In this document: positions 8,307-18,153 of the stretch, in pieces
Layout of the letters: the number at the start of each line of letters is the position of its first letter
Position numbering within the stretch: the stretch's first letter is position 1
Assembly: GCA_964419335.1 (NCBI GenBank)
Contig: CAYQOX010000014.1
Span: 1 to 64,000, forward strand
Length of the DNA: 64,000 nucleotides
Direction of reading: 5' to 3'
Source of the DNA: CAYQOX01 sp964419335
GTDB taxonomy: Bacteria; Hinthialibacterota; Hinthialibacteria; Hinthialibacterales; Hinthialibacteraceae
Notes under the pieces: generated by a model
The model's input: only the letters and a program-made list of their open reading frames with translations
Database searches by the model: none
Told to the model about the DNA's origin: nothing
Translations under genes and position numbers: made by a program

Positions 8307-8909
8307 TTACGGTACTACCCAGATAATATCCCCTGAACTGTTTAACCCATTGGAAATATCATACGTCCCGGGGTAATTATGCACCAAATCGGGCCCAATA
8401 CTCACGAGATAGCGGCCAACTTTATATTGACTCAAGGCCTTTTGCCGCAAATCAGGCGCATCAGCAAAACGCAATGTTAAATCACCCCCTGATCCAGGAC
8501 TCGGTATATTCCCATCCAAGGCAGGATGACCATAAGCCCCACCACTTATGGTATAAAAGGGTTCGGGGTGCAACACCGGACGGGCATTCTCAGCATTATA
8601 CATCTTTGATTGCGAATTCAGATAGGATTGATAAATATCTATCGGCTCAGTGGTTAAGTACGCGACCGGCGTGGTTAACGCGTTATTCCAAATATTTGTC
8701 TGATGAGCGGGAGGATGCAACGGCATCGATCCCCAATCAACTTGATATTGCATCATCCCCGTACCTAACGCCTTCATATTCGATATAACCTGCGCATACC
8801 GTGCCCTTTGCTGCGCATTCAGAAAATTCGGGACCGCAATCGCAGCAAGAATCCCTATAATGGCTACAACAATCAACAACTCAATTAAAGTAAAGGCTCG
8901 CTTGTTCAT
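8307..8909 (-). CDS. Type IV pilin / type II secretion pseudopilin-like protein
   Basis: A 200-residue protein with a textbook class III (prepilin) leader: a short basic MNKRA, then FTLIELLIVVAIIGILAAIA with the Phe at +1 and Glu at +5 after processing by prepilin peptidase. The hydrophobic helix is followed by a globular region that ends in a GPD...NGLNSSGDIIW pattern common in GspG-like proteins of PVC-type bacteria. It would assemble into a periplasmic pseudopilus or surface fibre. No secretion-system genes are adjacent, and such orphan pilins are often numerous in these genomes, so the exact machine is unknown. GGGGAAAA upstream of the ATG is a plausible ribosome-binding site. Confidence 0.88.
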   Translation of the reverse strand: MNKRAFTLIELLIVVAIIGILAAIAVPNFLNAQQRARYAQVISNMKALGTGMMQYQVDWGSMPLHPPAHQTNIWNNALTTPVAYLTTEPIDIYQSYLNSQSKMYNAENARPVLHPEPFYTISGGAYGHPALDGNIPSPGSGGDLTLRFADAPDLRQKALSQYKVGRYLVSIGPDLVHNYPGTYDISNGLNSSGDIIWVVP

Positions 8910-9020
8910 TTGTTTTCCCCACTACAACATAATTTACTCGCTTCTTGATATAAGCATATCAATAATCAATCATAAAAATCAATCACTATTCTTAACTTTT
9001 TGTAAAAATAAAAAAGGGTT

Positions 9021-9243
9021 ATCCGGTATTTGAGTACTTTTTGATACCTTGAAAAGCAAACCTGACGTGATTCTATAGCGAGACCTATAACTTTTTTCAA
9101 TCCTAATGAATCGAACCAAAACGCCGAAGGGGCTTGTGTGGAGCGGCTTTCGGAGCAAGCGGCCCTTAAGGCCGCGCGGAGACAAGCGGAACACATCCCC
9201 AAGGCGTTTTCTCCTACAAAAAGTACTCACTTTCGTGATGATC
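9021..9243 (+). repeat. Interspersed MITE-like repeat, copy 3
   Basis: Same element as at 5411. The left end GAGTACTTTTT begins at 9032 and the right end AAAAAGTACTC ends at 9227. One core base differs from copy 2 (G at 9161), which breaks the first hairpin but makes GCGGCC-CTTAA-GGCCGC a perfect 6-bp stem. It lies between two minus-strand genes, the pilin gene and a sulfatase gene. The rest of the 8910-9282 intergenic stretch is AT-rich without other features. Confidence 0.9.
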
Positions 9244-9282
9244 GAAAAAAGAAAAGGTTTTCCACTACCATCAACGAACAGA

Positions 9283-10713
9283 TTAATCCAATTCCAGCGT
9301 ATCTCCCACTTGTTTCTGGAGTTCCCGCAACCGTTTATCTAACCGCGCTATCACCTCCGCATACGCTGGATCTTCAGCAAGATCATCCTTCTCCCACGGG
9401 TCTTTTTGGAGATGAAAGAGCTGAACCTCTTCCGCTTTGGGATAGCGGATCAATTTATAATCCTCGGTACGAACCATGCGCTGAACATCGGTATAGGAGC
9501 CATAAATCGCATCATGCCATCGTTCTTGCTCCCCATTCAATAATGGCATTAGACTAGGAAACTCCACCGTAGCTGGAATCTCAATTCCCGCCATTTCACA
9601 CGTGGTGGCATAAAGACTGTGCAGATACACCATCGAGTCGTTGATCACATCTTCCTCAATCCCGGGTCCACAAAAAGTTAAAGGCATACGGATGCTATGT
9701 TCGTACTGGTTCTGCTTCCCCATGAGGCCATGTTGTCCCACGGCCAAACCATGATCGGCCGAAAAGATGATGATGGTATTATCCGCTTGTCCTGATTTCT
9801 CCAACGCCTCCAACACACGGCCTATTTGATAATCGGCATGGGTTATAATTGCATAGTATTCTTGCAAATGCACCTTCACCGCATGTTCAGTGCGTGGAAA
9901 TGGGGCCAAGATTTCATCCCGTAAGGTATAACGCGACCCCTGATCAAAGGGATGTTCCGGCACATAATTCGGCGGGATTTCAATTTCATCCAAGGGATAC
10001 ATATCCACAAAGCGTTTCGGTGATTGACGTGGATCGTGGGGCGCATGAAACGCAACATACATAAAGAAAGGATCATCACTCTCCTTCGCTGTCCCATTCA
10101 AGAATTCGATCGCCGCATCCGCCCATAGGCGGCTGCTATGAACAATACTCCCATCTTCTTGCTCCCGCCAATGCCCACTCAGCGATTGATCATACGGTTC
10201 CCAGTCATTATCCGGAGCAGGACGCCGATAGGCTTCACCATCGGTGGGAGTTGAAGGATACATCCCGCCACCATGGGGGCCAACATGTTGGAAACTTCGC
10301 TGCAAGGCTTTATCCCCGTTATGCCATTTCCCCGTCATGAACGTTTGATAGCCTGCTTTCGTAAAAGTTTCTCCCCACAGAGGACATTCTTCATTGTTAA
10401 TGTCTTTCCGTGCATGATAAATATACCGGCCAGTATTGAGCATCGCCCGACTGGCAACACATACCGCTCCCGTCCAAGAACCCTGGTTGAAACAATGAGA
10501 AAACGTAACTCCACGCTTCACCAAACGATCAATATTTGGCGTTTTTACCGCGGGATTGTTCAAGCAACCAATGGATTGAAATGTTTGATCATCAGTAAAC
10601 AAGAAAAGAATATTCGGTTTCTCATTGTCCGCATGGCTGCTGCGTATGACCCCTGGCAAGCTCAATGCCGCCGCGCCTGCTCCCATAGATTTTATAAATT
10701 TCCTTCGCTTCAT
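9283..10713 (-). CDS. Tat-exported sulfatase (S1 family)
   Basis: A 476-residue formylglycine-dependent sulfatase. The N-terminus has a Tat-like leader (KRRKFIKSMGAGAAAL). The metal-binding start of the alkaline-phosphatase fold is NILFLFTDDQ (residues 34-43). The formylglycine site is Cys85 in CVASR, followed by LNTGRY. Further metal ligands fit FSADHGLAVGQHG. The TDDQ start, the CxASR site and the HAPHDPR segment place it near the choline-sulfatase/iduronate-2-sulfatase type, but the substrate cannot be read from sequence. It needs a sulfatase-maturing enzyme, none of which is recognised in the window. It is the first of four sulfatases here and lies just downstream of the GH95 gene on the same strand. 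Confidence 0.92.
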   Translation of the reverse strand: MKRRKFIKSMGAGAAALSLPGVIRSSHADNEKPNILFLFTDDQTFQSIGCLNNPAVKTPNIDRLVKRGVTFSHCFNQGSWTGAVCVASRAMLNTGRYIYHARKDINNEECPLWGETFTKAGYQTFMTGKWHNGDKALQRSFQHVGPHGGGMYPSTPTDGEAYRRPAPDNDWEPYDQSLSGHWREQEDGSIVHSSRLWADAAIEFLNGTAKESDDPFFMYVAFHAPHDPRQSPKRFVDMYPLDEIEIPPNYVPEHPFDQGSRYTLRDEILAPFPRTEHAVKVHLQEYYAIITHADYQIGRVLEALEKSGQADNTIIIFSADHGLAVGQHGLMGKQNQYEHSIRMPLTFCGPGIEEDVINDSMVYLHSLYATTCEMAGIEIPATVEFPSLMPLLNGEQERWHDAIYGSYTDVQRMVRTEDYKLIRYPKAEEVQLFHLQKDPWEKDDLAEDPAYAEVIARLDKRLRELQKQVGDTLELD

Positions 10714-10820
10714 AATTCCCTCACAAATTGGTTTGGAAGTTTCACTTCACTCCAACCTATCAAACTTTTCCCAAACATGAAATACTTATCACAAACTTGT
10801 TCATTTTTTTTTTGAGCCAT

Positions 10821-10859
10821 AAAAAAACCGGAGAGCAGCCCTCGGCCATCTCCCCGGTC
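10821..10859 (-). terminator. Rho-independent terminator of the GH95 gene
   Basis: Read on the minus strand, the end of the GH95 gene is followed by a GC-rich hairpin with ACCGG/CCGGT arms (stem extended by one mismatch) and then an uninterrupted T-run. This is a classical intrinsic terminator and shows that the downstream sulfatase has its own promoter or relies on readthrough. Confidence 0.85.
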
Positions 10860-10886
10860 CTTCATTGACCAGAAACTCTCTAATCC

Positions 10887-13199
10887 TTAAATCTGATTCA
10901 ACTCCCCATCAAAGGTATAACGTTCACCCGCATTGGTGCTTATCTGGATCGTCTCCTCGCCATCGCGCATGGAGAGCGTCTTCCCTGCTTTGGAATGAAC
11001 GATAACTTTTTTCAAATTCCCATCTTCCCAGGTGATATCCAATTCAAAACCACCCCGGGCGCAAATACCTTGAATCTCTCCATGAGCCAAGGCATCCGGA
11101 AGCGCAGGAAGTAAATCCACTTCCCCAGTATGGCTTTGCACAATCATTTCGACGATCCCCGAAGTTCCACCAAAATTACCGTCAATCTGAAACGGTGGAT
11201 GGGTATCAAACATATTAGACAGCGTACTTTTGCTGATTAGCTCTGAAAACATCTTATAGGCGTGATTTCCGTCATGAAGACGCGCCCAAAAATTCACCTT
11301 CCACGCCTTGCTCCAACCGGTGCCGCCATCACCGCGATGTCCCAAAGTCACTTTACACGCTTCCGCGAAATCTGGCGTCCCCCGTGGGGTGATTTCATTG
11401 CCTGGATGCAAAGCCCAGAGATGCGAGATATGACGATGCTTGTTGTTGGGATCATCCTTGTCTTCCAACCACTCCTGCAATTGCCCATATTGGCCAATCT
11501 GATTGGGAGCAATACGCTCGATCTTTTCTCTCCATTGTTCACGTAAATCTTCATCAACACCGAGAATCTCACTCGCCTGAATGCAATGCGAGAATAAATT
11601 ACGGATAATCTGATGATCCATCGATGGTCCTGCCACCAAACCGCCAATTTCCGGCGAATTCGAAGGCGTGCTGATCAACCATCCTGTTTCAGGATCTTCT
11701 ATGAGAAAATCCAAAAAGAATAAAGCCGCGCCCCTCATGATGGGATACGCTTGTTCCCGCAAAAATTCAACATCCTGGGTATAGTCATACCGGAACCATA
11801 AATGCTGACACAACCACGCGCCACCTGTCATCCAAATACCATGATTCGTTGCATTGATGGGCGCAGCCCCGCGCCATACATCGGTATTATGGTGCAGGAC
11901 CCATCCTCGACAGCCGTAATGCTCTTTCGCAACGTTCCCCCCAGTAACCGTTAAATCCTCCAGCATCGAAAAAAGAGGCTCATGACATTCGGATAAATTC
12001 GTCATTTCTGCCGGCCAATAATTCATCTCCGTATTAATATTAACAGTCCATTTGCTTTCCCACGGAGGATTCATTTCTTCATTCCAAATGCCTTGCAAAT
12101 TCGCCGGTTGGCTTCCTGGACGGGAACTGGAAATAAGCAAATAGCGTCCAAACTGAAAATAAAGCTCAACCAGCTGAGGATCATTTTGCTGTGCAAAATT
12201 TTCGATCCGCTCATTTGTAGGTTTCTCACTCGCTTCGCTTGTACCTAAATCCAATGACATCCGTTGGAAAAGTTTTTGATAATCTTCTATGTGTTCATTT
12301 TTCAAAGCTTCATACGTTTGATCTTGAACCGGGGCCAGATTTTCCTCACACTTTTGGGCGGGAATTCCATCGATATCACGATAGTTATTATAACTAGTCC
12401 CGGCGCATAGTTTTAAAACAATTTGACTAGCATTCCTTACAGAGAGATGTCCATCTCTTTCTGTTATCTCACCATCGCTTTCCACCCACAATCGTGACTC
12501 AAAGCGCAAAGCACAGGGCTTTTTCGCATCCCCTTCTTCCCGGTCTTGCACCTGTCCAAACAAACGTATTAAGCCGCCCTCCCCATCCTTTCGACAACGA
12601 ACTTCACTTTCAGGGTGAGGAGATTTTTTGATTAAATCACAATCAAGCGCTTCGGATTGATCCGAGGTGATCCGCATCACGATGGCTTGCCCGGGATAAC
12701 TGGAAAAAATCTCGCGGGTATAGTTCACACCATCCACCTCATAACCCACACGTGTGATCCCTTCATGTAAATCCAATTCCCGCTCATAATTTGTCCAATC
12801 GCTATGCCCAGCGAATTCCAGAATCACATCGCCAAAGGGCTGATAGGCTTCCTGCCGCACAGGATCGCTCATCATATCCCAAGCCACATCCTCCGCTTCA
12901 GATTGCTTACCCTCAAATAGCAATTGGCGCACTTCGGGCAACGTTTCTAAAGCCTTAGCATTAACGTAATCCCTCGGGACCCCCGTCCACAGCGTATCTT
13001 CATTGAATTGAATTCTCTCTCGCTCCACACCCCCAAAGACCATGGCGCCTAAACTTCCATTACCTATGGGGAGCGCTTCCACCCACTCTTCCGCCGGTTG
13101 ATCATACCAAAGTCGTAGATCATGGTTCTCACTTGCATGAGCACCAAACCCACCGACAACCAGCCAAAGCATGATTCCAATACAACACCCTTTTTTCAT
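10887..13199 (-). CDS. GH95-family alpha-L-fucosidase
   Basis: A 770-residue secreted glycoside hydrolase with a Sec signal peptide (cut probably after AHA). The N-terminal beta domain opens with the GH95 pattern LWYDQPAEEWVEALPIGNG, then FNEDTLWTG. The (alpha/alpha)6 catalytic domain holds NINTEMNYWPAEMTNL, where GH95 enzymes use Asn residues to activate water, STPSNSPEIG with the presumed general acid Glu517, and IDGNFGGTSG with the conserved Asp. Characterised members hydrolyse alpha-1,2-fucosyl (some alpha-galactosyl) bonds with inversion. AAGGAGG about 9 nt upstream supports the start. It probably acts outside the cytoplasm on fucosylated glycans together with the nearby GH2 enzyme and sulfatases. 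It follows the GH2 gene on the same strand, but a hairpin separates them. Confidence 0.92.
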   Translation of the reverse strand: MKKGCCIGIMLWLVVGGFGAHASENHDLRLWYDQPAEEWVEALPIGNGSLGAMVFGGVERERIQFNEDTLWTGVPRDYVNAKALETLPEVRQLLFEGKQSEAEDVAWDMMSDPVRQEAYQPFGDVILEFAGHSDWTNYERELDLHEGITRVGYEVDGVNYTREIFSSYPGQAIVMRITSDQSEALDCDLIKKSPHPESEVRCRKDGEGGLIRLFGQVQDREEGDAKKPCALRFESRLWVESDGEITERDGHLSVRNASQIVLKLCAGTSYNNYRDIDGIPAQKCEENLAPVQDQTYEALKNEHIEDYQKLFQRMSLDLGTSEASEKPTNERIENFAQQNDPQLVELYFQFGRYLLISSSRPGSQPANLQGIWNEEMNPPWESKWTVNINTEMNYWPAEMTNLSECHEPLFSMLEDLTVTGGNVAKEHYGCRGWVLHHNTDVWRGAAPINATNHGIWMTGGAWLCQHLWFRYDYTQDVEFLREQAYPIMRGAALFFLDFLIEDPETGWLISTPSNSPEIGGLVAGPSMDHQIIRNLFSHCIQASEILGVDEDLREQWREKIERIAPNQIGQYGQLQEWLEDKDDPNNKHRHISHLWALHPGNEITPRGTPDFAEACKVTLGHRGDGGTGWSKAWKVNFWARLHDGNHAYKMFSELISKSTLSNMFDTHPPFQIDGNFGGTSGIVEMIVQSHTGEVDLLPALPDALAHGEIQGICARGGFELDITWEDGNLKKVIVHSKAGKTLSMRDGEETIQISTNAGERYTFDGELNQI

Positions 13200-13272
13200 A
13201 ATCGTTCCTTCCTCCTTTTAGTAAGATCATGCTCTCACGTTAACATATCCTGTTTCTTCATCCAATACACAT

Positions 13273-13304
13273 GAAAACCGGGTGAATGCTTCAACACTCA
13301 CCCG
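13273..13304 (-). terminator. Terminator-like hairpin after the GH2 gene
   Basis: On the minus strand, CGGGTGA and TCACCCG form a 7-bp stem around a 12-nt loop, followed by GTTTTC. It lies between the GH2 stop and the GH95 start, so it may end or attenuate GH2 transcription. Confidence 0.65.
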
Positions 13305-13339
13305 CCTCTTCGTTCTTTAATAAGACCGCTCTTACTTGA

Positions 13340-15598
13340 CTACTTTGTCTCAATTAATATAGCAGCATCGATAAATTGCCCGCCATCATCTTGATGGCAA
13401 TGAATCGCAATGACATTTTCCCCTTCTTGCAAAGCCTCTTTTAATTCATCGGTCACGGAAAAACCTTCATAACGGTCATTCCATCCCGTCCGATGCCATA
13501 TCTGTTTCCCGTTGATATAGACCGTGGTTTCGTTATCGTAGTGCATTGCCAAGATGGCTTGATTGAAATCTTGCCCCTCGTATTCGAAAGTTCGACGCAG
13601 CCAAATATCTTTGCTTGTCCACCGGGTATGAATAAATTCTTCCACCCCACCTTTCTGACCAAAGGCTCCCTTCCCCGTTTTCCAGGAACCCTCATCAAAG
13701 TCAGGTGTATTCCAGCCTTCCCCCGGCTCTTCTGTAGTATATTTCCAATCGAAAAGCCCATCGGGTGCACCCCCAAGAAGAACCTCAAACGTGACTTTCT
13801 CTTCTGTGATTTTCAGGGGAGGATTCTTTTCATACGCCGCTGTACGTGTTTGTATTTGATGCAATCGCTCCGCATCAAATTTTTCCGAGCGATCATAAGT
13901 AAATACACCGTTCTTTTCTTGCTCTATATCGGTTAATTGGGTATAGCAATACCCAAACATATACCGGTTATCCAACAGAGCATTCACCAATCCTTCAAAG
14001 CGTTCATAAAACTCTTCCTTGCTTTGGGGATGATCCCCATATCCCCAGGATTCTTCCTGCTGATCTTCATACCAGCCAATACCCCCAAATTCACTTATAA
14101 AGAATGGAATATTCACATTTTCAATGCCCCCATACCTCTCTGGCAAAGAAACTGATTTCATCGCTTGCTCCCATCTTTCACGAAAACTTTCGATATCTTG
14201 GTTGTAATCATGAGCATCCATAACTTCGGGATCAGGATGACTATGGGTCCAACCACTGGTCTCAATCACTGGACGCGTGGGATCAATACTCCGCGTCATC
14301 TCTAGCACCGTGATCTGTAACTCGCCAGCCGACTGAGGCGTTTCATTGAAGGGACACCAACCAATCACGCTAGGATGATTGCGATCGCGCAAAACGATTT
14401 CATTCCACGATTGGATAAAAGGCCGGTTGACTTCAGGATTTGAATAATCCGCACCATAACTAGGAAACTCATCCCAAAGCAAGTACCCTAACTTGTCCGC
14501 CCAATAAAGGAAACGCGGTTCGAATACTTTCTGGTGCAAACGGGCTCCATTGAAACCTGCCGCTTTGGCCATTTCAATATCCTGCTTCAAAGCCTCATCG
14601 GTTGGAGCCGTCCAAATTCCATCGGGATAAAAACCTTGATCCAACACCAACCGTTGAAATACCGGCTCATCATTGATTAAGATGGATCTCCCCTCAATCG
14701 TCACTTTCCGCAAACCAAAATAACTGTCTACCTCATCCATAATACGATCCCCATCAAGTAATCGCAGTTTCAAATCATACAAAAAGGGATCTTCCACCGA
14801 CCATAAATGCTTTTCTGATAAATCAAGAACAAAATAATCATTCCGCCAATCCGCTTTCTGTCGCGCTTCACCTACTTTTTTCCCATTGGCATAGGCTACA
14901 GCCTGTATTTCCAAACCACGGCTGCGGCCATCAATGGCTGTTTGCAAGAGGATACGCGAATGATCCGGATCAGGCGTGATACTAAAATCAGAAACAAAAC
15001 TCGAACCAACCCCTTCTAACCATACCGTCTGCCAGATACCGGTGGTACGAGTATAAAAAATACTATAACTTTCCTCACGAATCGATTGTTTCCCCAAAGG
15101 CTGCAACCCACTCGCACTGTCATCAAACGCATGAATCACCACAGTATTCTCGCCCGCCCCTAGGGCCTCGGTCACATCAAAGGCAAATGGCGAATAACCG
15201 CCCTCGTGCCCTCCCATATAGGTTCCATTCACCCATACCCGTGTCAACCAATCACTGGCGTTCACATGCAAACGAATACGCTCGGCTTCCCAATCCGAAG
15301 GCACCTGAAAAGTGCGTCGATACCAGACATTCTCCATGAAACCGGTTCGACCTATCCCCGATAATTCGCTTTCTCGGCAAAAAGGAACGAGAATCGTTTC
15401 GGGATATTCCTCCTCTTCCAGAAACGATTCTTCATTATCCCTCGTTTCTGCATATTCCCACTCACCATTCAAGTTGATCCATTCCGATCGAACCCTCTGC
15501 GGCCGGGGATGTTCAGGACGGGGTATCTCCTCGCTCCAAGCAAAACTGCAAAACAAAAGAGTCCCAATAAAGGTTAAACAAAATCGGTCTGTCTTCAT
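13340..15598 (-). CDS. GH2-family glycoside hydrolase (beta-galactosidase/beta-glucuronidase type)
   Basis: A 752-residue secreted enzyme. The start at 15598 is preferred to an in-frame ATG four codons upstream, because the GGAGG motif overlaps the latter and lies 5 nt from the former. A signal peptide (cut near FAWS) is followed by the GH2 sugar-binding domain (RTFQVP, NGTYMGGHEGGYSPF), an immunoglobulin-like domain and the TIM barrel. The acid/base is Glu419 in FNETPQS and the nucleophile is Glu503 in FFISEFGG, 84 residues apart as usual for GH2. An extra C-terminal galactose-binding-like domain (about 620-750) contains a jelly-roll pattern (WLRRTFEY, YINGKQIW). The linkage cut is unknown; context suggests a sulfated or fucosylated polysaccharide. 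Confidence 0.9.
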   Translation of the reverse strand: MKTDRFCLTFIGTLLFCSFAWSEEIPRPEHPRPQRVRSEWINLNGEWEYAETRDNEESFLEEEEYPETILVPFCRESELSGIGRTGFMENVWYRRTFQVPSDWEAERIRLHVNASDWLTRVWVNGTYMGGHEGGYSPFAFDVTEALGAGENTVVIHAFDDSASGLQPLGKQSIREESYSIFYTRTTGIWQTVWLEGVGSSFVSDFSITPDPDHSRILLQTAIDGRSRGLEIQAVAYANGKKVGEARQKADWRNDYFVLDLSEKHLWSVEDPFLYDLKLRLLDGDRIMDEVDSYFGLRKVTIEGRSILINDEPVFQRLVLDQGFYPDGIWTAPTDEALKQDIEMAKAAGFNGARLHQKVFEPRFLYWADKLGYLLWDEFPSYGADYSNPEVNRPFIQSWNEIVLRDRNHPSVIGWCPFNETPQSAGELQITVLEMTRSIDPTRPVIETSGWTHSHPDPEVMDAHDYNQDIESFRERWEQAMKSVSLPERYGGIENVNIPFFISEFGGIGWYEDQQEESWGYGDHPQSKEEFYERFEGLVNALLDNRYMFGYCYTQLTDIEQEKNGVFTYDRSEKFDAERLHQIQTRTAAYEKNPPLKITEEKVTFEVLLGGAPDGLFDWKYTTEEPGEGWNTPDFDEGSWKTGKGAFGQKGGVEEFIHTRWTSKDIWLRRTFEYEGQDFNQAILAMHYDNETTVYINGKQIWHRTGWNDRYEGFSVTDELKEALQEGENVIAIHCHQDDGGQFIDAAILIETK

Positions 15599-15722
15599 AG
15601 AATCCTCCATTCTTGAAATTTTATGTACAGCATTGTATTCAAAAACAGATATTTTCTCCTAGTCATCCTCTAGGCATATCTTTCTTATAGCAAGTTTTGA
15701 TAAAATGGATAACGCGAAAACG

Positions 15723-15742
15723 AGCCTAATCTTGAATAGGCT
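15723..15742. promoter_or_regulatory. Short inverted repeat in divergent GH2/lyase promoter region
   Basis: AGCCTA and TAGGCT form 6-bp arms around 8 nt, in the region between the divergent GH2 and heparinase-like genes. It could be an operator shared by both genes or a weak hairpin; sequence alone does not decide. Confidence 0.35.
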
Positions 15743-15784
15743 TCTTCTCCATCGAAAACTCATTTATTGAAAAGGAGGATTTCT

Positions 15785-17743
15785 ATGCATACCAAAAAAT
15801 CGATACTATTGATTATCTTGTTGCTCTTTATTGCCCCATTTACGTATTCAGACAACCAAAACATTTCGTTAGCCGAACTCTATCCCAAGGAAAAACTTGA
15901 AAGCATTTTGCTTTCACAAAAAGATTTTTTCCCTTTCCCCAAAATCGAGAATCGCGATTCATGGAATCAACTTCCAGAATACGTAAAGCAAGCGATTCTC
16001 TCCGAAGCCGAAGAATATCTCGACAAGGATGTCCCCGCTTTACCGGCTACGTTGTATCTCGAATTCAAACGAATCGGCAATCGCAGCAATTACCAAAGCG
16101 TGTGGTTTGAACGCCGCACCATGATCCACTATTTCACCCTCGCCGAATGTATCGAAAACGAAGGCCGCTTTCTTGACCCTTTAACCGATGTCCTTTGGGC
16201 GGTGTGTGAAGAATCCAGCTGGACCTTTCCCGCTCACATCGGTCGACAAAAAGCGGGCGTTGATCTCCCTGACACCACCGAACCCATCGTGGCTCTGTTT
16301 TCCGCCGAAACCGCCAGCACCCTCGCATGGACGGCCCATCTCATTGGAAAAAAGTTAGACACCGTATCCCCCCTGATTGTTCCTCGGATACAACGGGAAA
16401 TCGACGAACGTATCCTTACTCCCTATCTCGAACGTGATGATTTCGGCTGGATGGGCTTTGGCAGCGGCAGACGCCCGAACAATTGGAATCCTTGGATTAA
16501 TTCTAACGTTCTCACCTCCACCTTACTTGGAGAAGACAATGACGAACGCCGCATTGAGCTAATCCACAAAATCTTACGCAGCCTCGATAACTTTTTAGTC
16601 CCCTACCCCAGCGACGGCAGCTGCGATGAAGGACCCAGCTATTGGGGACATGCAGGCGGCAGCTTATACGACAACCTCGAGATTCTCTACCTTGCCACAA
16701 ACGGTCAATTCGATGTCTTCGATGAAAACATCATTCAAGAAATCGGTAAGTTCATCTATCGCACCCATATCGCCGATCAGTATTTCATCAACGTCGGTGA
16801 TTGCGATCCCATCATCTCGATTAAGCGAGATTTGGTTTACCGCTATGGCAAACGAATTAACGATCAGGCCATGATGGATTTCGCCGCGTATCAAGTCACC
16901 GAGAATTCCATTCATAACAGCATTACCAAACAACGCTATTTCGGTCGCCTGCTATTTGCCGTCTTCAACGCAGCCGAATTGCTCAATGCCAAATCGGATA
17001 CTCGCCCTTGGCTGCGTGATGTATGGCTGGGTGATCAAGATATGGAACTCATGGCTGCTCGTGACCAAGGTAGCACTACGGATGGATTCTTCCTAGCCGC
17101 ATTTGGCGCTCATAACGGTCAAAGCCATAACCACAATGACGTCGGCAATTTTATTATATACTATGACGGAACCCCCTTCCTGATCGACGTGGGGCGTCCT
17201 ACCTACACGCGCCAAACCTTCAGCGGACGTCGGTATGAAATCTGGGCGTTTCAATCCGCTTTCCATAACCTCCCAACCATCAATGGCGTTATGCAAAAAG
17301 CTGGTGGGCAATACCGCGCCACCGATATTCATTATCATTCGAACGATGCACAGGCCCAACTCAATATGGATATCGCCCAAGCCTATCCCGATTCTGCCAA
17401 TGTAGATACCTGGAAACGAACCGTTCGATTAAACCGTGGTAAAAATGTTGAAATAATCGATGACTTTACTCTTCATCAAACCTCGGATAATATCGAAGAA
17501 AATCTGATCACTCCCTGTGAGGTCCAAATCAAACAAGAAGGTGTTATTTCTATCACAAATCGTTCTACTTCAAAAACCTTACAATTACATTTCGATCCGG
17601 ATCAATGCGAAGCCATTCTTGAAGAGGTTCATATCGAAGATGGAAAATTAAAAAGTATCTGGGGAGAACAAATCTATCGGATTCAACTAAAAACATTAGA
17701 ATCGAAAACCCAAGACACCATCAAAATGAGGTTTACAGAATAA
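15785..17743 (+). CDS. Heparinase II/III-like polysaccharide lyase
   Basis: A 652-residue secreted protein. The start at 15785 is chosen because AAGGAGG lies 6 nt upstream; a longer frame from a TTG at 15767 would overlap that motif. A Sec signal peptide (cut near TYS) is followed by an alpha-toroid N-domain (to about 390) and a C-terminal beta-sandwich domain of the heparinase II/III family. The signature SHNHNDVGNFIIYYDGTPF with FLIDVGRPTY matches the metal-site and active-site region of that domain. Family members cleave uronic-acid glycans by beta-elimination; which one is not readable. It is divergent from the GH2 gene and followed by a decayed serine hydrolase, then sulfatases, which fits a sulfated polysaccharide-degradation locus. 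Confidence 0.85.
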   Translation: MHTKKSILLIILLLFIAPFTYSDNQNISLAELYPKEKLESILLSQKDFFPFPKIENRDSWNQLPEYVKQAILSEAEEYLDKDVPALPATLYLEFKRIGNRSNYQSVWFERRTMIHYFTLAECIENEGRFLDPLTDVLWAVCEESSWTFPAHIGRQKAGVDLPDTTEPIVALFSAETASTLAWTAHLIGKKLDTVSPLIVPRIQREIDERILTPYLERDDFGWMGFGSGRRPNNWNPWINSNVLTSTLLGEDNDERRIELIHKILRSLDNFLVPYPSDGSCDEGPSYWGHAGGSLYDNLEILYLATNGQFDVFDENIIQEIGKFIYRTHIADQYFINVGDCDPIISIKRDLVYRYGKRINDQAMMDFAAYQVTENSIHNSITKQRYFGRLLFAVFNAAELLNAKSDTRPWLRDVWLGDQDMELMAARDQGSTTDGFFLAAFGAHNGQSHNHNDVGNFIIYYDGTPFLIDVGRPTYTRQTFSGRRYEIWAFQSAFHNLPTINGVMQKAGGQYRATDIHYHSNDAQAQLNMDIAQAYPDSANVDTWKRTVRLNRGKNVEIIDDFTLHQTSDNIEENLITPCEVQIKQEGVISITNRSTSKTLQLHFDPDQCEAILEEVHIEDGKLKSIWGEQIYRIQLKTLESKTQDTIKMRFTE

Positions 17744-17767
17744 TCATCATCTAAGAATAGAGATTCT

Positions 17768-18129
17768 TATGAAAATATCACTTTATCCGAGACAATCTAT
17801 CCCGGAGAGCAGTGGGAAAAAGCCAATCCTTCAGACGTGGGAATGAAAAAAGAACGATTACAGCAAGCCAAAGAATATGCACTCACCGGCGACGGCTCGG
17901 GCTATATAACCCATCACGGGAAATTAATCATGAACGGGGGCGATCTTCAAAAAACCTATGACTTAAACTCAACCACCAAATCGTTCGGCGCCACCGCCCT
18001 GGCTTTCGCCTAGTTTAGATATTGTGGTGGCACGTGCGGGGTAAATCATGGGAACGAACCTCTGATGCCCATTATGATGTACTGAAACCGTTCTTCGAAC
18101 CCATTGTTGAATCGGTTATTGACCAATAA
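17768..18129 (+). pseudogene. Decayed serine hydrolase (beta-lactamase/transpeptidase-like)
   Basis: Starting 24 nt after the lyase stop, a reading frame encodes a recognisable N-terminal piece of a class C beta-lactamase-like serine hydrolase: ANPSDVGMKKERLQQAKEYA, then YITHHGKLIMNGG, then DLNSTTKSFGATALAFA, with the catalytic S-x-x-K in STTK. It stops at a TAG near 18013. Directly after it LDIVVARAG, and one frame over RGKSWERTSDAHYDVLKPFF to a TAA at 18129, match the C-terminus of the same family. The middle domain (about 250 residues expected), an initiation codon and the reading frame are lost. A strong terminator follows, as after an intact gene. I infer an internal deletion plus later mutations; assembly error is possible but less likely because several lesions are present. 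Confidence 0.75.
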
Positions 18130-18153
18130 ACTCTATTTAGCAGAATCACGCGA

